Source: Candidatus Dojkabacteria bacterium (GTDB lineage Bacteria; Patescibacteria; Dojkabacteria; SC72). Taken from it: a stretch of DNA of 64,000 nt. Within the stretch, counting starts at the first letter, position 1. The number at the start of each line of letters is the position of its first letter. The notes under the pieces are model-generated. The model did not search any database. It was not told the origin of the DNA and saw nothing but the letters and a program-made list of their open reading frames with translations. This document shows, one piece after another, positions 46,274-54,179 of the stretch. The translations under genes and the position numbers were made by a program. The stretch spans positions 62,001 through 126,000 of the forward strand of contig JALNYV010000001.1 of the NCBI GenBank assembly GCA_023229785.1. The letters run 5' to 3'.

Positions 46274-46903
46274 CTATACAAACTTTTGAAGTACGTGACG
46301 CAGTTTATCGGTCACCGATTTATTCTTAACTTCTGAAACAATCGGAGTTACTACCTGTGGTTGATTTTGTGGTTCACTATTAAACGGATTTGTGTTGAAA
46401 ACCAAGTTTACTTTTTCTCTTAATTGCTTTATATGACTATTCTTTTCATTTAAAAGGTTTGTAAGTTGTCTAAACTCTTCAACCTGATCTCTTATCTGGC
46501 CTTCAAGAAGCTTTACTCTTGTTTCGGCCTGTAAGGCTCTATCTTTTACCTTTTTATACTCTCTCCCATCTCCAATCAATTGTTTATGCTCGTTTCCGGA
46601 TAGAAGTTGTTCTCTAATCTCTTCTTCAGAAAGCGTACTGTATTTATAATAGTTAATATCTCTTGTGTCAGGCTTTCTTCCCAAAACATCAGCATATATC
46701 TTCTCTATCATTGAAAGTCTCTCTTGCGGAGATTGGCGTTTTGCTTGTTGCCCAACTGGAGTATCAGCCCAAGGGTTATCCCAGCCATCACTAAAAGGTC
46801 TTGCGGCTTGTTTTTGTGGATCAATACTGGGAGAAACTGTTGGCGTTACAACAGAAGGATTACTATTGGTAATTTTTTGGTTACTTAAATCAATGGTTGG
46901 CAT
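46274..46903 (-). CDS. DUF4214-like plus coiled-coil protein
   Basis: 209 residues. A Pro/Ser/Thr-rich N-terminus (about 1-65) is followed by a segment with IEKIYADVLGRKPDTRDINY and YKYSTLSEEEIREQLLSGNEH, the DUF4214-type 'Y-x2-LGR-x-PD' motif usually seen next to exported or surface proteins. A coiled coil follows (about 115-165, KDRALQAETRVKLLEGQIRD), then a low-complexity tail. No signal peptide is seen, so it is probably cytoplasmic. A TAGAAT hexamer ends 5 bp before the ATG. Function unknown; perhaps a structural adaptor. Confidence 0.7.
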   Translation of the reverse strand: MPTIDLSNQKITNSNPSVVTPTVSPSIDPQKQAARPFSDGWDNPWADTPVGQQAKRQSPQERLSMIEKIYADVLGRKPDTRDINYYKYSTLSEEEIREQLLSGNEHKQLIGDGREYKKVKDRALQAETRVKLLEGQIRDQVEEFRQLTNLLNEKNSHIKQLREKVNLVFNTNPFNSEPQNQPQVVTPIVSEVKNKSVTDKLRHVLQKFV

Positions 46904-46939
46904 ATCTAATTCTAAGCTTTACATTTGAGTTAATCAATA

Positions 46940-47013
46940 AGCGGGAGACGGGGTTCGAACCCGCAACCTTCTTCTTGGAAGGAAGACATTCTAGCCAATT
47001 GAACTACTCCCGC
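46940..47013 (-). tRNA. tRNA-Gly (anticodon TCC), CCA not encoded
   Basis: Acceptor GCGGGAG/CTCCCGC, D-stem GTTC/GAAT, anticodon stem TCTTC/GAAGA with loop CTTCCAA (anticodon TCC), T-arm GCGGG TTCGAAC CCCGT, discriminator T as usual for tRNA-Gly. The 5' end lies 3 bp after the rplS stop, so it is probably cut from the rplS transcript. Confidence 0.95.
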
Positions 47014-47016
47014 AAT

Positions 47017-47475
47017 TTATTCGGTTTTAGTTGTGCTATCAGTTACCTCTGGGCTTGCTTCAGGTTGAGCCACTACTTCTTCAATTGGTTCTTCAACTGG
47101 AGCTTCTTGTTCATTTCCAAGATAGAAATCTGTTGAGCCACTAATTTTTAATGCTCTCTTTCCAATTCTTCCTCTCATATAGTACAGCTTGCTTCTTCTA
47201 ACAGTACCTCTTTTTATCACTTCCAATTTTTCAAGTAGAGGAGAATTCAATGGAACTATTTTTTCAACTCCAACACCATACGATATTTTTCTAACAGTAA
47301 TGTTTTTGCTTGCACCGCTTCCAGAAAAGGCTAAAACAATACCTTCGAAATTCTGAATTCTTTCTTTTTCACCTTCTTTAATTCTCAAACTCAACTTAAC
47401 AGTATCTCCAACCTTTGCATCAGGTCTCTTCTTTAATGTTGATTTATCAATTAATTTTTGAATCTTTGTGTCCAT
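47017..47475 (-). CDS. rplS: 50S ribosomal protein L19 with acidic C-terminal tail
   Basis: 152 residues. Residues 1-115 are a normal L19 ([56 protein letters not shown]). The last 35 residues form an added Glu/Pro/Val-rich tail ([20 protein letters not shown]), which most bacterial L19 proteins lack; similar acidic tails are seen on ribosomal proteins of other reduced lineages. L19 sits at the 30S-50S interface. The tRNA-Gly gene follows after 3 bp. Confidence 0.97.
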   Translation of the reverse strand: MDTKIQKLIDKSTLKKRPDAKVGDTVKLSLRIKEGEKERIQNFEGIVLAFSGSGASKNITVRKISYGVGVEKIVPLNSPLLEKLEVIKRGTVRRSKLYYMRGRIGKRALKISGSTDFYLGNEQEAPVEEPIEEVVAQPEASPEVTDSTTKTE

Positions 47476-47577
47476 ATTCGGAATCTTTTAGCTAAACTTG
47501 TGGATTATATCAGACTTTTCGATTATATGGTATATGAAAAAAATAGTCCATAATGTATTATTGTATACAACTGCCTT

Positions 47578-49110
47578 ATGAAAAAAGTATTACTAATAAT
47601 AATGGATGGAGTTGGAGTTGCACCCCGACATAAAGGGAATGCTGTGGCTCTTGCTAATCCTAAAAATCTTTCTCAATACTGGAATATATCTCCACACACA
47701 TATCTTTTGGCAAGTGGTAAGCCCGTTGGGCTTCCAGATGGTATTAAGGGAAACAGTGAGGTAGGACATATGAATATTGGAAGTGGAAGAGCTATTAACC
47801 AGAACTTGCCAAGAATAAACACAAGCATTGATAAAGGTTATTTCTTTACAAACAGTGTTTTAATTAAGGCACTTAACCATGCACAAAAAAATAAGAGTAA
47901 ATTTCACATTATTGGTTGTCTTAGTGATGGCTCTGTGCATAGCCATATTGATCATTTTAAAGCAATTCTTAAATTTTTAGCTAAAAACAACTTTACAAAC
48001 GAGGTTTATATACATGCTTTTACAGACGGAAGAGACACACCCCCAAATGAAGCACCTAAGTTCTTCGAAGAACTAGGCAGTTCTATGAGCAATTTAGGTG
48101 TTGGTAGATTTGGTACGATAATTGGAAGATATTTTGCAATGGATAGAAATAATACGTGGGAAAGGACAAAGCAGGCCTATGACCTTTTAACAAATGGAGA
48201 AGGACAACAGTTTGATAACTGGAGGCAAGCTTTAGATTTTTGGTACACAAATGGAAAATCTGATGAGTTTATTCCTGCATCAGTAATTAAAAATGAGGGA
48301 AGGTCATCAAATATCTCTGAAAATGATGTAGTAATCAATCTTAATTTTAGGGCAGATAGAGCAATTCAAATCACTGAGACATTCATAGATAAAAATTTCT
48401 CAGCATTTCCAATAATGAAGTTCAATAATCTATTCTATGCAGGAATTGTTGAGTATAGTAAAGATTTTCCCAAAAATGTTCTTTTTGCAAAAGAGTATAT
48501 AACCTCACCTCTTGGAAAGGTCATTTCTGAAAGTGGAGGAAGACAACTTCGAATTGCAGAGAGTGAAAAGTTTCCTCATGTAACATACTTTTTCAATGGA
48601 GGAACATCTATAAAATTTCAAGGGGAAGATAGAATTGAAGTACAGTCTCCAAAGGTTGCTACCTATGACATGAAACCAGAAATGAGTACTCCACAATTAG
48701 TTGAAAAAATTAAACAGATTATCTCTTCCGACACATACGATTTAATCGTTTTAAATTTGGCTAACGGGGACATGGTTGGACACACTGGAAATATTGACGC
48801 ATCAATTAAATCTGTCAGCACAGTTGATTGGGCAGTGGATGAGGTTACAAAGAGATTTGTCGCACTCGGTGGCACAGTACTAATCACTGCGGACCATGGA
48901 AATGTGGAAGAGTTAATTAACCTTAAAACAGGAGAAATCGACACAGAGCACTCAATTAATCCTGTACCATTTATGATTGTTGAAAAAGAAACAAATAGCA
49001 AAACACTTCCTTATGGGACGCTAAAGGACATTGCCCCAACTATCCTTTCAATTATGGAAATACCAATTCCTTCAGAAATGACAGGAAGATCTCTACTTTC
49101 TCCGCAATAG
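47578..49110 (+). CDS. gpmI: 2,3-bisphosphoglycerate-independent phosphoglycerate mutase
   Basis: 510 residues, normal length. Start MKKVLLIIMDGVGVAP with the metal Asp, the phosphoserine motif KGNSEVGHMNIGSGR (Ser62 region), the insertion domain with HAFTDGRDTPP and FGTIIGRYFAMDR, and a late metal set NGDMVGHTG and TADHGNVEE. It interconverts 3- and 2-phosphoglycerate in glycolysis with two Mn ions. TATACA (47564-47569) ends 8 bp before the ATG. Confidence 0.97.
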   Translation: MKKVLLIIMDGVGVAPRHKGNAVALANPKNLSQYWNISPHTYLLASGKPVGLPDGIKGNSEVGHMNIGSGRAINQNLPRINTSIDKGYFFTNSVLIKALNHAQKNKSKFHIIGCLSDGSVHSHIDHFKAILKFLAKNNFTNEVYIHAFTDGRDTPPNEAPKFFEELGSSMSNLGVGRFGTIIGRYFAMDRNNTWERTKQAYDLLTNGEGQQFDNWRQALDFWYTNGKSDEFIPASVIKNEGRSSNISENDVVINLNFRADRAIQITETFIDKNFSAFPIMKFNNLFYAGIVEYSKDFPKNVLFAKEYITSPLGKVISESGGRQLRIAESEKFPHVTYFFNGGTSIKFQGEDRIEVQSPKVATYDMKPEMSTPQLVEKIKQIISSDTYDLIVLNLANGDMVGHTGNIDASIKSVSTVDWAVDEVTKRFVALGGTVLITADHGNVEELINLKTGEIDTEHSINPVPFMIVEKETNSKTLPYGTLKDIAPTILSIMEIPIPSEMTGRSLLSPQ

Positions 49111-49137
49111 ATATCCTTGGTAAGTTATAGGTTAGTT

Positions 49138-49146
49138 TGGTATAAT
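49138..49146 (+). promoter_or_regulatory. Extended -10 (TGGTATAAT) of the second murein-hydrolase gene
   Basis: Consensus TATAAT (49141-49146) with upstream TG ends 7 bp before the ATG at 49154. A TTGGTA (49117-49122) 18 bp upstream could serve as -35. Confidence 0.65.
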
Positions 49147-49153
49147 ATACACC

Positions 49154-49750
49154 ATGTTTAATAAGTCTTTGTTTATTAAAATATATCTCGTTCTCTTGAT
49201 AAATATTCTGGTATTTGGATATTTAATCAAGAGTGTACAATCTCTTCCTCAAGGGTTTCTTTTTGAAAAACAAGCGTTAGCAAACAGCAGTGCAAATAAA
49301 ATCGATAGTAATGTGGATTTGTATGTTTTTAAACCAATTCCAGTAACTCTAGAAGATAAAATTAAAGGAATAAAAATCGACAAAGCTAAAAGCAATAAGG
49401 TGAGAAAATATCTTGGATCAATATATGCACCTCTTGCTTCCAAATCGATATTTCTTGTGCAAGCCGCTAAGTATTACAAAATTGACTATAGACTTGTAGC
49501 TGCGATATCAGTTATTGAATCAAGTGGAGGAAAATATACATACAGAAGATATAATGCATGGGGATGGGGAGGAAGTGGGAAACCGTATACATTTGATAGC
49601 TGGGAAGAAGCAATAATAACTGTTTCACGCGGGCTTGGAAATTACTACTCAAAAGGCGCAGACACACCAAGAGAAATAGCACCTAATTATAACCCAGTAA
49701 CTCCAAATGAGTGGGCGGGAAATGTAAACCATGTTATGTCGCATATGTAG
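49154..49750 (+). CDS. Exported murein hydrolase (lysozyme/glucosaminidase-like), smaller copy
   Basis: 198 residues. N-terminal signal anchor (LFIKIYLVLLINILVFGYLI), a linker, and a catalytic domain with IDYRLVAAISVIESSGGKY, YNAWGWGGSGKPYTFDSWEE and ITVSRGLGNYYSKGA. Compared with the copy at 40811-41506 it has the same catalytic Glu (VIESSGG) and the 'NAWGWG' motif but lacks the CPPCH motif and is shorter. Overlaps the convergent DUF192 gene by 17 bp. Confidence 0.86.
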   Translation: MFNKSLFIKIYLVLLINILVFGYLIKSVQSLPQGFLFEKQALANSSANKIDSNVDLYVFKPIPVTLEDKIKGIKIDKAKSNKVRKYLGSIYAPLASKSIFLVQAAKYYKIDYRLVAAISVIESSGGKYTYRRYNAWGWGGSGKPYTFDSWEEAIITVSRGLGNYYSKGADTPREIAPNYNPVTPNEWAGNVNHVMSHM

Positions 49751-50258
49751 AAATCACTACACTATCCCCTACTTTCACACTATTTTTACTACTCCACCCA
49801 CTATTAACCTCTAACACATACCTAAAAGGAGCTTTAGCAAGATAAAGTGGGCAAGTAGCAGTTGTACACTGTATAAAGTTTTCCTTTATATCAACAATTT
49901 TCAAATTATTATCAATATATATCAAATCAAGTGGGATTAATGTGTTCTTCATCCAAAAGCCTGTTTGGACATCGGAATCAAAAACAAATAGCATTCCACT
50001 ATTCTCTCCCAAATACGTTCTATTCATTAGACCTTGTTGTCTTGAACTTTCTGTATTTGCAATTTCTACTTCAACTGTTTTAACTTCATTATTACTGTTT
50101 GTTATTTTCACACTATTTGTTGATATTACGGTTTCATTTTTAGGAGTTGTGGTTAGCTTGAGAAAATTAAATTTTGAATTAAGATAGAAGACACCTAAAA
50201 CTAAAACAAAAAGGGTTACAAGCATTTTAAATTGAGAGTTTGCACAATATGTTTTCAT
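49734..50258 (-). CDS. DUF192-family exported protein
   Basis: 174 residues. Helix at about 11-25 (MLVTLFVLVLGVFYL), then the DUF192 domain: VEIANTESSRQQGLMNRTYL, GMLFVFDSDVQTGFWMKNTL, IPLDLIYIDNNLKIVDIKEN and a C-terminal VLEVNSG...VGDSVVI. Two Cys residues (FIQCTTATCPLYL) may form a disulfide. The family is widespread and small, with no settled role. Its minus-strand -10 TATCAT (50265-50270) ends 6 bp before the ATG and overlaps the -10 of mnmA. Confidence 0.92.
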   Translation of the reverse strand: MKTYCANSQFKMLVTLFVLVLGVFYLNSKFNFLKLTTTPKNETVISTNSVKITNSNNEVKTVEVEIANTESSRQQGLMNRTYLGENSGMLFVFDSDVQTGFWMKNTLIPLDLIYIDNNLKIVDIKENFIQCTTATCPLYLAKAPFRYVLEVNSGWSSKNSVKVGDSVVISTYAT

Positions 50259-50264
50259 ATTTCT

Positions 50265-50274
50265 ATGATATACT
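50265..50274. promoter_or_regulatory. Bidirectional leaderless promoter, DUF192/mnmA
   Basis: TATCAT on the minus strand (50265-50270) and TATACT on the plus strand (50269-50274) share 2 bp, inside a 23-bp gap between start codons; they end 6 and 7 bp before the ATGs. Confidence 0.68.
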
Positions 50275-50281
50275 CTCGGAT

Positions 50282-51343
50282 ATGAAAAAGAAAGTATTTG
50301 TAGGAATATCAGGGGGGGTTGATAGCTCTGTAGCAGCGTATTTGTTAAAACAACAAGGATATGATGTCATAGGTGTTTTCATGAAAAATTGGTCAGGTGA
50401 AGATTTCGGTGTTACCGACAATTGCCCATGGAAAGAAGATCAAGAAATGTCGAAAAACGCGTGTAAGACGTTAGAAATTCCTTTTAAAACATACAATTTT
50501 GAAAAAGAATACAGAAAAGAGGTAATTGATGACTTCTATTATCAATACTCAATTGGAAATACACCAAACCCAGATGTTCTATGCAATAAATATATTAAGT
50601 TTGATGCGTTTTTAAAACTGGCTTTAAGTCAAGGCGCAGACCTCATTGCAACAGGTCACTATAGTAAAACTGAAAGTGGAAGATTATATAAAGCAAGAGA
50701 TAAGAATAAGGATCAAACATATTTCTTACATCAATTAAATTCTGAACAACTTTCTAAATCCCTTTTTCCACTTTCTGATTTACTTAAAAGCGAGGTCAGA
50801 GATATAGCTAAAAAGATTAAACTTCCAAATGCAAAAAGAAAAGATAGTCAAGGAATATGCTTTATTGGGAAAGTTGATATTAGAGAGTTTCTTAAAGAAA
50901 AACTTAAAGAAAAGAAAGGCGATATTATAGATATTGATACAAATGAAATTGTTGGAACTCACAGTGGCGTTTGGTTTCTAACAATTGGACAAAGAAAAGG
51001 AATAGGAACAAGTGGAAATGAAATTCCATACTTTGTTGCTAAAAAAGATGTTAGAAAGAATATTGTTTATGTTGCAAAAGGTCATGATAATCCGAAATTA
51101 TTTGGAAGAACAATTGAAATAGAAAATGCACATAAAATAACAAAAACTGGTTTTCCAAAAGATGTTGATATATTAATAAGATATAGAGGTAACTATGAGA
51201 AGGCCGAATTAAAGGAGGATAACAATGTTGTTACCCTTTTATTCAAAACACCTGTTTGGGCACCTGCAATTGGTCAAAGTGCAGTTATTTTCAAGGAAAA
51301 TGAGTGTTTAGGTGGTGGACCTATAGCAAAAATAGTTATATAA
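50282..51343 (+). CDS. mnmA: tRNA-specific 2-thiouridylase MnmA
   Basis: 353 residues from the ATG at 50282 (MKKKVFVGISGGVDSSVAA); the upstream in-frame ATG at 50240 lies on the far side of the promoter. The PP-loop GISGGVDSS, the catalytic Cys pair in NPDVLCNKYIKF and DSQGICFIGKVD, and a C-terminal beta-barrel (WAPAIGQSAVIF) are all present. It 2-thiolates U34 of tRNA-Lys, Glu and Gln. Both tRNA-Gln(TTG) and tRNA-Lys(TTT), its typical substrates, are in this window. Confidence 0.97.
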   Translation: MKKKVFVGISGGVDSSVAAYLLKQQGYDVIGVFMKNWSGEDFGVTDNCPWKEDQEMSKNACKTLEIPFKTYNFEKEYRKEVIDDFYYQYSIGNTPNPDVLCNKYIKFDAFLKLALSQGADLIATGHYSKTESGRLYKARDKNKDQTYFLHQLNSEQLSKSLFPLSDLLKSEVRDIAKKIKLPNAKRKDSQGICFIGKVDIREFLKEKLKEKKGDIIDIDTNEIVGTHSGVWFLTIGQRKGIGTSGNEIPYFVAKKDVRKNIVYVAKGHDNPKLFGRTIEIENAHKITKTGFPKDVDILIRYRGNYEKAELKEDNNVVTLLFKTPVWAPAIGQSAVIFKENECLGGGPIAKIVI

Positions 51344-51375
51344 TATCAACATTAAAATCAACTCACTGAAATAGT

Positions 51376-51888
51376 ATGCAAACACCAAAACTTCCTCCAA
51401 TAAAAGCTTCACCTGGACAGGAGAATAACCTATTAAATGAAAAACTACTTTCTGCTTTTGAAATCAGGCCTGATTTGTTACCTTTTAAACCTGCAATTGA
51501 GGACCTTTTGAGAGTCCTTTCTGACAGAAGTGCTGTCTTAATTTTTCAACATTGGATTGGTTTAAATACCAAAGAAATTCGAAAATCACTTGATATGATT
51601 GAATCTGCACTTATTATTGAAACTCCTAATACTTTATCAAAAAATAAACTATTACAACTTCGAGTTGCAGATTACCCAGATTCATGTATATTCATTTCTG
51701 AACAAACAGAACCAAATGTCGGAGATAGAGCTTGGGATAATTCGACAAGGACTTTATTGTTTATCGAAGGACCTGGAAATAAATCAATGCATTTTACTTT
51801 AGAAACTAACTTTCATGGTGATACGCAATTCCCAACTCTAATGTACAAAGACCCTAATCCTAAAGAGCATGGTTGGTTAAATAGTTAA
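51376..51888 (+). CDS. Hypothetical soluble protein
   Basis: 170 residues, no signal peptide or membrane helix. The N-terminal third is Pro-rich (MQTPKLPPIKASPGQENN), the rest mixed alpha/beta with LLRVLSDRSAVLIFQHWIGL and FIEGPGNKSMHFTLETNFHG. No motif I can connect to a family. It follows mnmA after 32 bp on the same strand; no clear -10 sits near its start, so it may be read from the mnmA promoter. Confidence 0.6.
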   Translation: MQTPKLPPIKASPGQENNLLNEKLLSAFEIRPDLLPFKPAIEDLLRVLSDRSAVLIFQHWIGLNTKEIRKSLDMIESALIIETPNTLSKNKLLQLRVADYPDSCIFISEQTEPNVGDRAWDNSTRTLLFIEGPGNKSMHFTLETNFHGDTQFPTLMYKDPNPKEHGWLNS

Positions 51889-51959
51889 AGATATTTTGTT
51901 GACTAAAATAATGTTATCTCTGTATAATCTGGGATTCATATTCATTGGCCCCAATACTC

Positions 51960-54176
51960 ATGCTTTCATACAAAAAATATTTAAATCCACTTGCGAACAA
52001 GCTTGACGAAATAGCGGACTTTTCAAAGCTAGAAATAAATGGAGAATTTGAGCGTGAAGAGTATCCATATCTTAAAAATGTTGTAAAGATTACAACCAAT
52101 GAAGCAAAAATTCAGATAAAAAAGTTAGAACAACTAGAAAAAGATTTAGAAGATATTATAAAAATAATTGATAATGAAACTGGAGATGCAAAAGTAGAAG
52201 CAATCAAGGACTATAACTTGCTTTTAAAAGAAGTAAAAGTACTGCTATCAAGAATAAATAGAGCAATAGCAATTTCAGATTCATCATACTTTGGAAAAAT
52301 AGTAATAGATAGAAAGGCAAATAAACTTCTTCCCAGAAAAACTGTCACCTCATATATAGGAAAGTTTGCATACTTTGATACAAAGACAAAAGAAGCATTA
52401 ATTACCGATTGGAGGGCTCCTATTGCCAATCTATACTATACAAACTCAGGGCCAACAAAAGATGTGTCTTACACACCGCCAGTTGGTGAGATTAAATGCG
52501 ATTTGATAATAAAAAGACAATTTGAAATAAACTTCGGACGAATTCAACATATTTACGACGCAATAAGCGGAAATGTATCTGCTGATGAATTTCTACTTGC
52601 CCAACTAAAAAAAAGACTTGGAAAAAAGCTAACTGATATAGTTGCAACAATTCAAAATCAACAAAACAGCATTATCAGAAACGAAATAAACAAGATTATG
52701 ATACTCCAAGGAGTTGCAGGAAGTGGCAAGACTACAATTCTACTTCACAGGCTCGCATATTTATTTTTTGCATACCCCGAAATAATACATCCTGAACGAA
52801 CACTCATTGTAGCCCCAAATAGGATGTTTCTTGATTATATCTCAGACCTTCTTCCAAGTTTGGGAGTTGAAGGAGTTGAATCAAATACCTATCTATTCTG
52901 GGCTAAAAAGATATTAAATTTTAACGATAGATACCAATTAAGCTCAAATCAACCGAATTTAATAGTTAGAAAAGAGAAGGGCTCGATTGATTTTATTCAT
53001 ATAATTTCAGAATTCTTCGAAGAGTACGAGAGGGACATGCTAGAAGAGCTCCCCTACTCTGGTAATGATGAAATTTTTAGAAGATACTACGGGTTAAAAG
53101 AGAAGCATCCAGAAATTGCAGTGCTTGAGCGAATACGTCTTGCTACAGAAGGAGCATTTATGAATACAGAATTCAAAAAAACACTTGTTGGGTCATATAT
53201 GGGTAAAAGAGCGGTAACAGAAACAATTAGAACTAAGGTAGATGAGTATATTAGAAAGAAGATGGATATTAAAAGAATATACAAAGAACTCATATCAAAT
53301 AGTAAATATGTCTCCAAGGAATTAATCAGATATTCAAAAGACACATTTGGAAAAACCAAAACGATATTTTCATATACTTCAGAAGATCTTGCACCATTAA
53401 TCTGGCTGTATAACAAGGTATTTGGAAATACTGAATATTTAAAAGAGTGTATTGTTGTTGATGAGGCCCAAGACATGAGCCCATTTGAGATATTTACTCT
53501 CTATCTTTTTTCAAAAAAGCAGAATCTATTTTTAGCTGGTGACCTTGCGCAATCAATTATTCCTCCTTTCTATATTAAAGATTGGAATGAGATAATCAGT
53601 ATATTCAATAAATACTATCCAACAACGTTTAAACACTCGTATCATCAATTAAATAAATGCTATAGAACCACAATCGAGATTATAGATTTCGCAAATAATA
53701 TATTCAAAAAATACTTTCCTAAGGAGTACAAGCTTCCTGAAGCAGTACTAAGGCACGGAGATAAGGTAGAAATCATTAACACAGAGAAGGAACTGTTTAA
53801 GCTTTCAAAAACAAAATTAGCTGAGCTAGCTGAAAAAATAAACTTGCAATTTGAACTAGGGGGAGTTACTGTTGCCCTGATATGCAAAGATGATAAGCAT
53901 AGCAACGAGGTGTATGAATATCTACTAGAAAATAAGGAGCTTTTTAGCAACGATATTTACACATATTCAGATAATGACTACAAAACTGGAATACTAGTTC
54001 TCCCTATTACGAAAGCCAAGGGACTTGAATTTGATAGCGTGTTCATTGTTGATATTAACGCCGAAAACTACAAAGAAAATGAGCTAGATACTAGACAATT
54101 ATATGTTGCAATAACTAGGCCGCTTCATAGACTATTTCTGATTACAAATGGAGATCCAAGTAAATTGCTTTCATAA
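51960..54176 (+). CDS. UvrD/Rep-type helicase, HelD-like
   Basis: 738 residues from the ATG at 51960; a TTG at 51945 is the alternative. The N-terminal 130 residues form a long coiled-coil (NEAKIQIKKLEQLEKDLEDI), followed by ATPase motifs: Walker A LQGVAGSGKTTILLHRLAYL, Walker B VVDEAQDMSPFE, motif III LAGDLAQSI, and ITKAKGLEFDSVF and LYVAITRPLHRL at the end. The order with an N-terminal coiled arm is that of HelD, which binds RNA polymerase and frees stalled complexes. A TATAAT (51923-51928) lies 31 bp upstream, giving one of the longer leaders here. Confidence 0.9.
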   Translation: MLSYKKYLNPLANKLDEIADFSKLEINGEFEREEYPYLKNVVKITTNEAKIQIKKLEQLEKDLEDIIKIIDNETGDAKVEAIKDYNLLLKEVKVLLSRINRAIAISDSSYFGKIVIDRKANKLLPRKTVTSYIGKFAYFDTKTKEALITDWRAPIANLYYTNSGPTKDVSYTPPVGEIKCDLIIKRQFEINFGRIQHIYDAISGNVSADEFLLAQLKKRLGKKLTDIVATIQNQQNSIIRNEINKIMILQGVAGSGKTTILLHRLAYLFFAYPEIIHPERTLIVAPNRMFLDYISDLLPSLGVEGVESNTYLFWAKKILNFNDRYQLSSNQPNLIVRKEKGSIDFIHIISEFFEEYERDMLEELPYSGNDEIFRRYYGLKEKHPEIAVLERIRLATEGAFMNTEFKKTLVGSYMGKRAVTETIRTKVDEYIRKKMDIKRIYKELISNSKYVSKELIRYSKDTFGKTKTIFSYTSEDLAPLIWLYNKVFGNTEYLKECIVVDEAQDMSPFEIFTLYLFSKKQNLFLAGDLAQSIIPPFYIKDWNEIISIFNKYYPTTFKHSYHQLNKCYRTTIEIIDFANNIFKKYFPKEYKLPEAVLRHGDKVEIINTEKELFKLSKTKLAELAEKINLQFELGGVTVALICKDDKHSNEVYEYLLENKELFSNDIYTYSDNDYKTGILVLPITKAKGLEFDSVFIVDINAENYKENELDTRQLYVAITRPLHRLFLITNGDPSKLLS

Positions 54177-54179
54177 AGG

